Made by a program: the position numbers and the translations under genes. A DNA stretch of 35,035 nucleotides, taken from Planctomycetales bacterium (GTDB lineage Bacteria; Planctomycetota; Planctomycetia; Pirellulales; Pirellulaceae). Location: assembly GCA_020427005.1 (NCBI GenBank), contig JAGQOY010000059.1, positions 1-35,035 of the forward strand, read 5' to 3'. The notes under the pieces were generated by a model. The model was given only the letters and a program-made list of their open reading frames with translations, did no database searches and had not been told where the DNA came from. Below are positions 8,315-15,795 of the stretch, piece by piece (the stretch's first letter is position 1; every line of letters begins with the position of its first letter).

Positions 8315-9838
8315 CTAACGAAAAATGTCAAGAATTAGTTCTACGCCGTTCATAACGTCCTCAGCTTTCAAGACAGGATCAGCATGGCGTATGACATTAA
8401 ATTCGACAGGCGTTGGATCAGAATTCGTGAGTGTAAATGCTTCACCAAATTCGTCCAACGAAGCAATCTTGAATTCTTCGTGACTTAGTATGAAATGTTC
8501 GCTTCGATTGAGCGGTATTCCTCGCAACGTTGCTCGGCCATCGATAACCGGTTGATCAAGGTAACCCAACGATTTCTGATAGTCACTCGACCTTGACCAA
8601 TCATTGCTTCTTTCCGCCAAGGGAAGGAACGTATTGCGAACAAAGTCAATGGACCTACTCCTAGCGCCCAATAATGTTGATCCACCTTTGTAGTAACATT
8701 GGTTTGGCCATGAGCTAACACGACCACCTTGTAGCGGGCTGCCGTCAGGAGTCAGAAGCGTGACTTCGAGAGTACCCGTCGGTTCCATTTCAATATTGGT
8801 GACAGTCTGCCCCTCAGAAACTTCGAACAATTGCCCCATGACAAATACGCCACGTGCTTCAGGCACATTGGTTTGCGACACCCAACCATCACAGATTGCG
8901 ATTATTTGCACCTGCCCAGTCCTCGGTATACTAGGAATCGAAAATGAACCGTCTGGCTGTATCTCAGCGTAATCGTGCCAAGTCAAGGAAGGTGACTCTT
9001 CGGCCCATGATTCACCAGCCGGTTGAGGCACAGCACAGACAATGGCCCAGCCGTTGTGTATAGGACGTGGAACTTCCGCGGATAATGTTCCAATCAATTC
9101 GCTGCCAACCTCAAGCCGTATATTCCGAATCTTTACGGTCTGATTTTCACGAACTCTCAACGGTAGGACTCCGCTAAATAACGTGCGATCATCCGACTGC
9201 GGCTGAACCAACATCGTTTGCCAAGTACCTGCTTTGACCGCGCTAGTCCTCTTCCCTCCAAATCCATCATCTACCCAAAGGTCCGATGCTGCAGGACCAG
9301 CCATTACGACGGCAAAACTAGAAGTACTCTGTCCGTTGGCATCCTGTGCGGCAAGTTGGATTTCGCATCCGCGTTCCATCGTCACCACAGTTTCGGTGAA
9401 CGGTTTCGCTGCGTCCCCTAATTCAAAATGCACTGTTTGCTGAACATAGTCACTGTGCAGCACCATAAATGTAACTAACTGTGTATGCAGCGTTTCGGGT
9501 GATAGTGGGTGCTGCAGCTGAGAGGGATAATCCATACGGGCGATACCAGTTTCGTCCGTAAAATGGTACTTGGGTGGTCCCATGCTATCGTTATCCCAAT
9601 AGCCGTGCCCCTGGCGCTCCACCATTCGCATGGCATAAGGCATGACGGCCGCGCCCTCGATTGCTTCACCCGAGGCATCTTGCACCTTGACATCGAGCTG
9701 TGCCCATTGCAATTGAGTACGTGCTCCCTCAGGACTTTCGGCGGCCGCACAAGAGGTTTGATGCAGCAGGCTGGCGGCAGTTCCGAGAGTACAGCAACAA
9801 AACAGAATGAGTCCCAGACGTTGAATGCGGAATTTCAT
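8315..9838 (-). CDS. Exported protein with carboxypeptidase-regulatory-like domains
   Basis: 507 residues with a clear signal peptide (LGLILFCCCTLGTAASLLH). The rest is predicted beta-rich: LDVKVQDASGEAIEGAAVMPY and LEVTLLTPDGSPLQGGRVSSW each resemble the start of a carboxypeptidase-regulatory-like or MG2-type Ig fold, and SFSIPSIPRTGQVQIIAI a third repeat. No catalytic motif is visible. It is 60 bp upstream of the BNR-4 gene in the same direction, so it likely heads a three-gene operon with that gene and the sugar-acid kinase. A GAGGGAT site sits well placed before the ATG. Function unknown; a role in binding or holding a substrate at the cell surface is inference. Confidence 0.8.
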   Translation of the reverse strand: MKFRIQRLGLILFCCCTLGTAASLLHQTSCAAAESPEGARTQLQWAQLDVKVQDASGEAIEGAAVMPYAMRMVERQGHGYWDNDSMGPPKYHFTDETGIARMDYPSQLQHPLSPETLHTQLVTFMVLHSDYVQQTVHFELGDAAKPFTETVVTMERGCEIQLAAQDANGQSTSSFAVVMAGPAASDLWVDDGFGGKRTSAVKAGTWQTMLVQPQSDDRTLFSGVLPLRVRENQTVKIRNIRLEVGSELIGTLSAEVPRPIHNGWAIVCAVPQPAGESWAEESPSLTWHDYAEIQPDGSFSIPSIPRTGQVQIIAICDGWVSQTNVPEARGVFVMGQLFEVSEGQTVTNIEMEPTGTLEVTLLTPDGSPLQGGRVSSWPNQCYYKGGSTLLGARSRSIDFVRNTFLPLAERSNDWSRSSDYQKSLGYLDQPVIDGRATLRGIPLNRSEHFILSHEEFKIASLDEFGEAFTLTNSDPTPVEFNVIRHADPVLKAEDVMNGVELILDIFR

Positions 9839-10293
9839 TTGATCCCTCTGGCAAAAGACTTAGAATCCCATACATGATTCAAACTGAGAATCTGTACGTA
9901 CACTTTACTAAAGAATGACCTTAAGGTGCATAAGGCGCACGCGTTTTGCCTGAAAGGGGCTGCAGAGCCTCCTTGGCAGAGTTGTTGTGTGGGTCGACCA
10001 GAATCGTAAGTTGCTGATGCCGTGCGGACCGACCTATTTAATCGTTGACAACGCTTTAGCAGCTTGCTGCGCATGAAACAGTAGGGCATGTTGTGTTATT
10101 AACGGTGCCGCAACGCTTTCCACCTAGTTTTAACAAAACCCAACGGAGCCGTCGTCGCTCTTCACGGCTAGATTGCATTAATTTTTGATGAGTCCCAGCG
10201 ACGCCCGCATCAGCTGCCAGACTCAGACATGGAAATTAAGTTGGTGCTAGAATATTGGCTAGAAGCACAAACCTGTCCCACCAGGGCCTTTGA
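9839..10293. other. Gene-free region between divergent genes
   Basis: 455 bases between the exported-protein operon (minus) and the GNAT-like gene (plus). It must hold two promoters. I see no convincing ORF, tRNA or terminator. The only clear structure is an inverted repeat at the right end, described separately. Confidence 0.6.
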
Positions 10294-10303
10294 ATGGTGG
10301 GAC
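10275..10303 (+). promoter_or_regulatory. Hairpin spanning the GNAT-gene start codon
   Basis: GTCCCACC at 10275-10282 pairs perfectly with GGTGGGAC at 10296-10303. The 13-base loop carries AGGG, the likely ribosome site, and the last base of the ATG (10294-10296) lies in the stem. This could limit translation. A weaker alternative reading is a terminator followed by a T-run at about 10320, with the true start then being the GTG at 10348. Confidence 0.45.
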
Positions 10304-11319
10304 GAAACTTGCATTTTGGGATTTTTTCTCCTTCTATAGAGATACCAGTGAGCATCTGCCTTAGGTCGTTTCGCAACACCGATTTGAAGCATATCTGCCG
10401 AATCTGGAACGAGCATCACTTCGAATCCAAGTTGGGCACGAGGTTGACGCCACTTCAGTTTGAGATTTGCGTTCTTGCAAAACCAAATTTTTCAGCGGAG
10501 AATTTCTTCATTGCGGAACTTGACGATATTCCATGCGGATTTTTGTATTTGGACTTAGAAATCGAGGCTGAAACGGGTGAGTTCTGCCCTTCAGCCAACA
10601 TATCAGCTTTTTGCGTTTCACCGTGCGCTGAAGATGAACCCATTGCTGGAGCCCTACTTACTAAGGCTCTGGATTACTGCTTCCAATCCAAGGTCCAAAC
10701 GTGTCAATTCCGTCCATTATTCCCAGCCAATCTGCTCTTCGTAGGGCTCGGACCGGGAGACTCGATGATTGGATTGACAAGCTCCGAACGTCGCCTGTGT
10801 GATTGGTTGACTCAAGGCGGGTTCACCGCCCTGATACCGACTAATTTGTGGCAACTGGACGTGAGTACTTTTCAACAGCCCTCTGATCGCGTCCAACTTG
10901 GAATTCGCAGAAGCAGCTATGTTGATCGACTGCTTGAGGAGCCGGAGTTGTCCTGGAAGGTGGCTTGCTTACTGGGCCATGCAGAATTAAGTGAGTTTCA
11001 TCTCATCAACCGCCAAAGCAGGCAAATAACTTGCGATAGCTTGATTTGGACGCTGGATCCTGAGTTGTCACAGCGGGCGGAATATATTGCTTGGTTGTGG
11101 CCACTCGATCAACAAATTGCCCTGGGTAAAGCAGACGAGTCGTTATTCTTGCTGGGGGAAGCGATCCGTCAATTGCAGCAGGATGGAGTAGATTATGTAC
11201 GCACCGCCTCAATTGCAAATCAGAATATCCAAGCTAACCTGTTAAGCCGACTTGGCTTTATTCCATTTCAAAGCGGGGTCGTCTTCGAATATTCCTTCCA
11301 ACTAGCTCAATCACTATAA
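10294..11319 (+). CDS. GNAT-superfamily N-acetyltransferase-like protein, two GNAT-like halves
   Basis: 341 residues. From residue 20, ICLRSFRNTDLKHICRIWN reads as the opening strand and helix of a GNAT domain, followed by IPCGFLYLDLEIEAE (strands 3-4) and ISAFCVSPCAEDEPIAGALLTKAL (strand 4, acceptor loop and CoA-binding helix, although the Q/RxxGxG/A loop is changed to AEDEPIAGA). A second half ends in VRTASIANQNIQANLLSRLGF, the typical C-terminal GNAT strand-helix. Acetyl-CoA dependent activity is therefore possible but the substrate is unknown, and the altered CoA loop leaves doubt. A GTG at 10348 would start exactly at the domain and is an alternative start. The next small membrane gene follows 50 bp later. 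Confidence 0.7.
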   Translation: MVGRNLHFGIFSPSIEIPVSICLRSFRNTDLKHICRIWNEHHFESKLGTRLTPLQFEICVLAKPNFSAENFFIAELDDIPCGFLYLDLEIEAETGEFCPSANISAFCVSPCAEDEPIAGALLTKALDYCFQSKVQTCQFRPLFPANLLFVGLGPGDSMIGLTSSERRLCDWLTQGGFTALIPTNLWQLDVSTFQQPSDRVQLGIRRSSYVDRLLEEPELSWKVACLLGHAELSEFHLINRQSRQITCDSLIWTLDPELSQRAEYIAWLWPLDQQIALGKADESLFLLGEAIRQLQQDGVDYVRTASIANQNIQANLLSRLGFIPFQSGVVFEYSFQLAQSL

Positions 11320-11369
11320 AGAGAAGTTATGGAAGTGGTGTGTGGGCAAGGTAAGAAAGGAAAAGTTAA

Positions 11370-11768
11370 GTGTGGGAAGCCGTCGCCAGTCTCTTGATGT
11401 TTGCTTGGTTCATCCTACCACCATTTGCGTTTACCGCCAATTTTGCTTTACCAAAACCGCTGCATGGCTTACGGCTGTTCGGTGTTTGCGTATTAACCGG
11501 CTACGTGCTATTGGTTGCAACGGCAAAATGTGGCGACTGGTATCTCACGGGTGAGGATTTGGCCAACGACACAGGACGCGCAAATGCGATACTGACCGGC
11601 CTACCGCTGTCCGCCGTGTGGGTCGGTGTTTGGTTTGCACTGCTGTACGCGGGTAAGTCGATTTTACTTGCGATGATGTCGGCAAGTACTGCGTCCGTCC
11701 CGCCGAACCCAACCGAACGTGAACCGACGCGTAGTAGAAACCCATACGAGCCTCCCCTAGAGTCATAA
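11370..11768 (+). CDS. Small membrane protein, unknown function
   Basis: 132 residues starting at a GTG with AAGAAAGG about ten bases upstream; an ATG at 11397 is an alternative. Three hydrophobic segments are visible: LLMFAWFILPPFAFTANFAL, LFGVCVLTGYVLLVATA and AVWVGVWFALLYAGKSILLA, followed by a hydrophilic tail ending RSRNPYEPPLES. The tail NPYEPP is a short motif often seen at the ends of small planctomycete membrane proteins; this is recollection, not proof. Not recognised further. It lies directly downstream of the GNAT-like gene and may be in its transcript. Confidence 0.6.
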   Translation: MWEAVASLLMFAWFILPPFAFTANFALPKPLHGLRLFGVCVLTGYVLLVATAKCGDWYLTGEDLANDTGRANAILTGLPLSAVWVGVWFALLYAGKSILLAMMSASTASVPPNPTEREPTRSRNPYEPPLES

Positions 11769-11854
11769 TGGGCTCCTGACCTCTTCCCGCATGAGCTCGT
11801 GCAAGTCACACCCACGGATAGCGTGGTAACTTCTGGAACAACCTGTTTTCCAAT

Positions 11855-11887
11855 AAAAAAATGTTGTGTGGCGCAGGGTCCACAACA
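11855..11887 (-). terminator. Rho-independent terminator candidate on the minus strand
   Basis: Read on the minus strand, TGTTGTG (11887-11881) and CACAACA (11868-11862) form a 7-bp perfect stem with a 12-base loop, followed at once by seven T (11861-11855). It faces transcripts coming from the thrS side but lies about 570 bases past the thrS stop. Confidence 0.55.
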
Positions 11888-11944
11888 CACGCATGCATTT
11901 CCGGACGTATTTTCAAAATCAACTTTGCGCAACTATGGAACACG

Positions 11945-12007
11945 CCCTCCCCGGAAAAGGATTCGTCTAATCGACGCCTCCTTTTCCGACCAAAATTTTT
12001 GGGAGGG
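11945..12007. repeat. 63-base nested inverted repeat
   Basis: Outer arms CCCTCCC (11945-11951) and GGGAGGG (12001-12007); middle arms CGGAAAAGG (11952-11960) and CCTTTTCCG (11980-11988), 9 bp perfect; inner arms CGTC and GACG around five bases. A small extra palindrome (CCAAAA/TTTTTGG) sits in the right arm. It could fold as a long hairpin in RNA or mark a miniature element; no flanking direct repeats were identified. Confidence 0.6.
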
Positions 12008-12080
12008 TAAGTGAATTGAAAAGGTCGGACATATGGGTCGATCTTCCCGCGCGCTTGGCGTGAAGTCGCCCCCAAAACCC

Positions 12081-12123
12081 ACTTCTTCCCTGAATGCCAC
12101 CGGCTTGTCCGGTGGATCGTTAG
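12081..12123. repeat. Hairpin repeat, copy 1
   Basis: 43 bases that match copy 3 (12210-12252) with one difference. The core is a perfect 7-bp stem CCACCGG/CCGGTGG with a 5-base loop CTTGT, then ATCGTTAG. This form resembles REP-like palindromic intergenic repeats. Confidence 0.75.
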
Positions 12124-12131
12124 TCCTCTTT

Positions 12132-12185
12132 CCTGAATCCCACCGGCTTGCCCGGTGGATCGTTAGGCTTCAAACTACCCAGCAC
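12132..12185. repeat. Hairpin repeat, copy 2
   Basis: 54 bases that match copy 3 (12218-12271) with a single difference in the loop (CTTGC against CTTGT). The tail after the hairpin (GGCTTCAAACTACCCAGCAC) is shared with copy 3 but absent from copy 1. Confidence 0.75.
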
Positions 12186-12209
12186 GCCACACTAGCACCC
12201 GTCAGCTCC

Positions 12210-12271
12210 ACTTCTTCCCTGAATCCCACCGGCTTGTCCGGTGGATCGTTAGGCTTCAAACTACCCAGCAC
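12210..12271. repeat. Hairpin repeat, copy 3
   Basis: 62 bases carrying both the left part shared with copy 1 and the right tail shared with copy 2. The stem is again CCACCGG/CCGGTGG. The arrangement looks like local duplication with partial copies. Confidence 0.75.
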
Positions 12272-12455
12272 ATTAAGCAGCGACGGGCAATCCATCTCAC
12301 CGCTCGCTTTTCTCGCGACTCTTCCACGACGGGATATGGCCAACGGCGTTTAACGAAAAGCGCGCAATTGGCCAGTTACTATCAGAACAGGCTGGAAGAC
12401 TATCTGCTTCATTGCGGACTCGAGTTATTGAGCGATTCTTTACTTAAATCTTGCT

Positions 12456-14651
12456 CTAATACTCGTGCGAACCTGCGGCAGCGTTTTCAGGGATTTCTGT
12501 ATCCTCCTGGGAGCGGGACGCAACCTGTCGAATGAGTCGCTGTTGGACTTCTTGTTGCAGCTTGTTAATGGCAGCTTCAATTGGCATAGCACCGAGGTCT
12601 CCATCGATACGGTCCCGCAAAGCAATGGCACCCGCCTCTGCTTCTTTTGGACCTACTACTGCCATATAGGGAATCAGTTCCAATTGCGCATCCCGAATCT
12701 TAGCCTGCACTTTGGCTCCGCGAGCGTCGGTTGAAACGCGGAAGCCCAGGTCAGTAAAACGCTTTTCGAGTTCGTAAGCGTAGTCATTGGATTTTTCACT
12801 CAATGGTAGTATGCGAATCTGCTCAGGGGCCAACCACAACGGAAACGCACCAGCGAAATGCTCAATGAGCATGCCCACGAACCGCTCCATAGATCCGAAC
12901 GGGGCACGGTGGATCATAACAGGTCGGTGCATCTGATTGTCGCTGCCCACATACTCCAACTTAAACCTCTCGGGAAGGTTGTAGTCCAGTTGCACTGTGC
13001 CAAGCTGCCATTGACGACCGATGCAATCACGAACCATGAAGTCGGCTTTGGGACCATAAAATGCTGCTTCACCTTCTTCAGCGTGGAATTCGAGCCTGCT
13101 TTCCTCGAGCACTTTGCGCAATGATGTCTCTGCCTTTTGCCAGTTTTCTTCGCTACCCACGTACTTGTCGCTATCGGGATCTCGCAGGGAGAGTTGTACG
13201 CGGTAATCGGCTAGACCAACGCTTTCTAACACGAAGCGAGTTAACTCGATCGTGTTCCGGAATTCCTCCTCAACTTGATCTTGAGTACAAAAGATATGCG
13301 CATCATCCTGAGTTAATCCTCGTACACGCAACATACCGTTCAGCTCACCCGTTTGCTCAAAGCGATAGACAGTACCGAACTCCATCAGTCTCAGTGGTAG
13401 TTGCTTGTAACTTCGAGGCTGGGCTTTGAATATTTGAGCATGGTGCGGGCAATTCATCGGCTTAACTAGATATCTCTCGTGGGCTCGTTGCCATGCCTGC
13501 AGGACCGCTACACGAGAGGTAACATCGGACGACGGGTCGTAATCTTTCAATTGAACACCCAGTACCTCAGCCGCCGCCTTCAATTGAGCTTCTTCAGCGG
13601 CACTGAGCCCGTTTTCACTTTGCAAGCGGTCGATCCATGCGTCGACCAAACCGCCTGCTTGCTCCACGAACAAGGGAGGGAATTGGCTGTCTCGATAATA
13701 TGGAAAGTGCCCGCTGGTCTCGTATAGTTCCACGCGGCCTAGGTGTGGACTGTACACAGGTTCGTAACCGCGGCGCAGCAATTCCTGGCGCAGGAAATCT
13801 TCGAGCAGAACACGAACTCTAGCACCCTTGGGCAGCCAAAGGCAAAGCCCCTGGCCGACCTCGGGACTGATTTGAAACAGCCCCATTTTCTTGCCCAATA
13901 CTCGATGGTCACGCCGTCGAGCTTCTGCCAGCTGGTCAAGATAGGCTTGCTGATCTTTGGGGCTGAACCAGGCCGTACCATACAATCGCTGAAGCTGCTT
14001 GCCCTTGGCATCCCCTTTCCAATAAGCGCCAGCCACGCTGAGCAGCTTGAACGCCTTGATGCGGCTTGCATCTGGTATATGCGGACCACGACACAGGTCA
14101 ACGAATTCGCCTTGGCGATAAAACCCAAGCTTTTCGTGATCTGCCAGTCCGGTCTCAATGTGTTCGACCTTGAGCGACTGTTTCAAATCACCACACAGCC
14201 TGAGAGCTTCCGGACGGGAAAGTGAAAACTGCTCGAATGGCTCTCCTTCAGCGATGATCTTCGCCATCTCTTTTTCGATGGCCTCAAAGTCATCTTCGCT
14301 CAGCTTATGCCCAAGTTCAAAGTCGTAGTAAAAGCCGTTGTTGATGGTTGGCCCAAAGGCCAACGATACTCCCTCGTATAATCGCATGACAGCCCGTGCC
14401 ATGACGTGCGCACTGGAGTGTCGCAAGACATCAAGCGCTTCCGAGTCGCGTTCGGTAAGCAACACCAGTCGAACCGGGCGTTCTTCCGTGACATCCGCGA
14501 GCGGTCGAGTCGCATCGACAATCCGATCACCAATTTTGGCGGCCACAACGGCTTTGGCCAGCCGGGAACCAATTTTCTCGGCTACCTCTAGAGCGGTTAC
14601 AGTAGCGGGATGTTCGACGATGGAACCATCGGGCAGTTGAACTTGCAGCAT
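12456..14651 (-). CDS. thrS: Threonyl-tRNA synthetase
   Basis: Charges tRNA-Thr with threonine; cytoplasmic class II synthetase. 731 residues against about 640 in most bacteria. Order: TGS domain (MLQVQLPDGSIVEHPATV), N2 editing domain (HSSAHVMARAVMRLY; zinc-type HxxxH), catalytic core with MNCPHH (zinc ligand Cys401), motif 2 MLRVRGLTQDDAHIFC, motif 3 GSMERFVGMLIEHFAG at about 585-600, then the anticodon-binding domain. The extra length is mainly about 65 charged, helical residues (roughly 330-395) inserted just before MNCPHH, plus a short C-terminal tail. Start supported by AGGAGG nine bases before the ATG. MNCPHH and LSLRDPDSDKYVGSEENW are closest in style to Bacteroidetes-type enzymes. 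Single gene, with a structured leader. Confidence 0.98.
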   Translation of the reverse strand: MLQVQLPDGSIVEHPATVTALEVAEKIGSRLAKAVVAAKIGDRIVDATRPLADVTEERPVRLVLLTERDSEALDVLRHSSAHVMARAVMRLYEGVSLAFGPTINNGFYYDFELGHKLSEDDFEAIEKEMAKIIAEGEPFEQFSLSRPEALRLCGDLKQSLKVEHIETGLADHEKLGFYRQGEFVDLCRGPHIPDASRIKAFKLLSVAGAYWKGDAKGKQLQRLYGTAWFSPKDQQAYLDQLAEARRRDHRVLGKKMGLFQISPEVGQGLCLWLPKGARVRVLLEDFLRQELLRRGYEPVYSPHLGRVELYETSGHFPYYRDSQFPPLFVEQAGGLVDAWIDRLQSENGLSAAEEAQLKAAAEVLGVQLKDYDPSSDVTSRVAVLQAWQRAHERYLVKPMNCPHHAQIFKAQPRSYKQLPLRLMEFGTVYRFEQTGELNGMLRVRGLTQDDAHIFCTQDQVEEEFRNTIELTRFVLESVGLADYRVQLSLRDPDSDKYVGSEENWQKAETSLRKVLEESRLEFHAEEGEAAFYGPKADFMVRDCIGRQWQLGTVQLDYNLPERFKLEYVGSDNQMHRPVMIHRAPFGSMERFVGMLIEHFAGAFPLWLAPEQIRILPLSEKSNDYAYELEKRFTDLGFRVSTDARGAKVQAKIRDAQLELIPYMAVVGPKEAEAGAIALRDRIDGDLGAMPIEAAINKLQQEVQQRLIRQVASRSQEDTEIPENAAAGSHEY

Positions 14652-14670
14652 GAGAGCATGCCTCCTGCGG
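14652..14670 (-). promoter_or_regulatory. thrS ribosome binding site next to a small hairpin
   Basis: AGGAGG (14666-14661) is nine bases before the ATG. Directly upstream, TGCGG and CCGCA form a 5-bp stem with a 7-base loop (14682-14666) that touches the site, so folding could affect ribosome access. Confidence 0.6.
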
Positions 14671-14707
14671 TTTAGCTCCGCAACACCTTGGATGGTGGCT
14701 AAGGAGC

Positions 14708-14763
14708 AGATCTGGGAATCAGTTCCAGATCTCTGGAACTGAGCCGCCCCGACAAAAGGCGGC
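14708..14763 (-). promoter_or_regulatory. thrS leader with mutually exclusive stems
   Basis: Three inverted repeats lie in the thrS leader: GCCGCC/GGCGGC (14763-14743); CAGTTCCAGA/TCTGGAACTG (14741-14720), a perfect 22-base palindrome; and AGATCTGG/CCAGATCT (14732-14708). The second and third share bases 14725-14732, so only one can form. This is the layout of an attenuator or a protein-controlled leader. The palindrome could equally be a DNA operator. Confidence 0.5.
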
Positions 14764-15003
14764 CAACAGTTTTTGTAAGAATATTAAGGATCGCAGGTTC
14801 CGCAAGCACTGCAAGGGGCCAATCCAATTTCGGATGATCCGAGCGTTTTGGAGAGGTCGGGCACATGGTATGATGGCTGGCAATAGAAATACGGGCCAAA
14901 AGTACTGATCTACACGTTTATTCACTTCCCTCGGCTTGCCATTGGAGAGAGTTTCTCCCACGCTTCCGTGATTCGTCCCATTCTTTGCTAAACGAGAATT
15001 TCT
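14764..15003. other. Intergenic region between divergent thrS and an exported-protein gene
   Basis: About 240 bases beyond the thrS leader structures. It must hold promoters for both genes. No ORF, tRNA or other clear structure is seen. Confidence 0.5.
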
Positions 15004-15591
15004 ATGACAAGATCCTTCAATGCATTAGCCATGATTTTTCTTAGTCTCTTCGCCGTTCCCTGGCTGTGCGTGAATGCCTTTGCACAAGACGAAACCATGA
15101 AGTATGCGGACGAAAAATATGACTTTACCATCGAAATCTCAAAGCCTTGGATGAGCACATCATTGCAGGGCTATGCGGTCCCGGGAGTTGCTCGAGCGGC
15201 GTATGCCGGTTCAAAGGGGGCGTCGATTGTTTTATTCGTGCAGGAACCGGGAAGGGCCTTTGATCCTCGTTTCCTTGTGGATGAAAGCGCTAAGTCGATG
15301 GCAAGAAGCCTCAGCGCTACCGTATCAGAAAAGGATGTCCGCGACGTAGACGGAAAGAAATCAATGTCGCTTGTCGTCGAAGGCAAAGGCACGGGAGGCG
15401 CAATCGACGGTAAAGGATCCGTGCAAACTAGCCAACACTGGATCGCCATTCCCCGAGAAAAGGATGTCATCGTTGCTTTGCTAACTTCGCCTTCCGAAGA
15501 TTTCAAGGAAAATCAAAAATCTTTCCTTGCGTCCATCAAACGACTTAAGATTGGAGGCACGCAAACTACCGAGCAGAAAGAGTCAAAGTAA
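15004..15591 (+). CDS. Exported protein of unknown function
   Basis: 195 residues with a clear signal peptide (ALAMIFLSLFAVPWLCVNAFAQ, cleavage after AFA likely). The mature part begins YADEKYDFTIEISKPW and contains VLFVQEPGRAFDPRFLVDES and WIAIPREKDVIVALLTSPSEDF, a layout that recalls PsbP/Mog1-like lipid- or envelope-associated folds, but without a firm match. The end is lysine-rich and polar. Divergent to thrS; the next gene in the same direction starts about 200 bases later. Role unknown. Confidence 0.75.
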   Translation: MTRSFNALAMIFLSLFAVPWLCVNAFAQDETMKYADEKYDFTIEISKPWMSTSLQGYAVPGVARAAYAGSKGASIVLFVQEPGRAFDPRFLVDESAKSMARSLSATVSEKDVRDVDGKKSMSLVVEGKGTGGAIDGKGSVQTSQHWIAIPREKDVIVALLTSPSEDFKENQKSFLASIKRLKIGGTQTTEQKESK

Positions 15592-15795
15592 AGCAAGCGG
15601 AAATGGAGGCCCTTTGACGGGAAGTGGCTCCGGATGGACATGCAACAAGGTTTACTTCGCAAAATTTAGCCCTGCAAATACTAATTCAGGTTTTCTTTGA
15701 TGGTAATGCACAGGAATTTGTTCATTGCATGTCGAGGCAATCGTTAGCAAGAAATGGGAATTTCACCACCTCTCCGTCTTACGGGAAACGCAGCC

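Larger units (their letters stand above)
11769..12455. other. Gene-free repeat-rich region between convergent genes
   Basis: 687 bases between the membrane-protein gene and the end of thrS. No convincing coding sequence. From left to right it contains a minus-strand terminator-like hairpin, a 63-base nested inverted repeat, and three copies of a hairpin repeat; each is listed separately. Confidence 0.7.

Noticed and set aside
11501..11932. Minus-strand 143-codon ORF opposite the small membrane protein
   Set aside because: Its translation shows no domain, it overlaps the plus-strand gene with membrane segments, and it crosses the terminator-like hairpin.
12081..12271. CRISPR array
   Set aside because: Only three copies of unequal length, a strong internal palindrome, irregular spacing and no cas genes.
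14652..14960. T-box riboswitch upstream of thrS
   Set aside because: No GGTGG-type T-box sequence or terminator/antiterminator pair was found; only simple competing stems.
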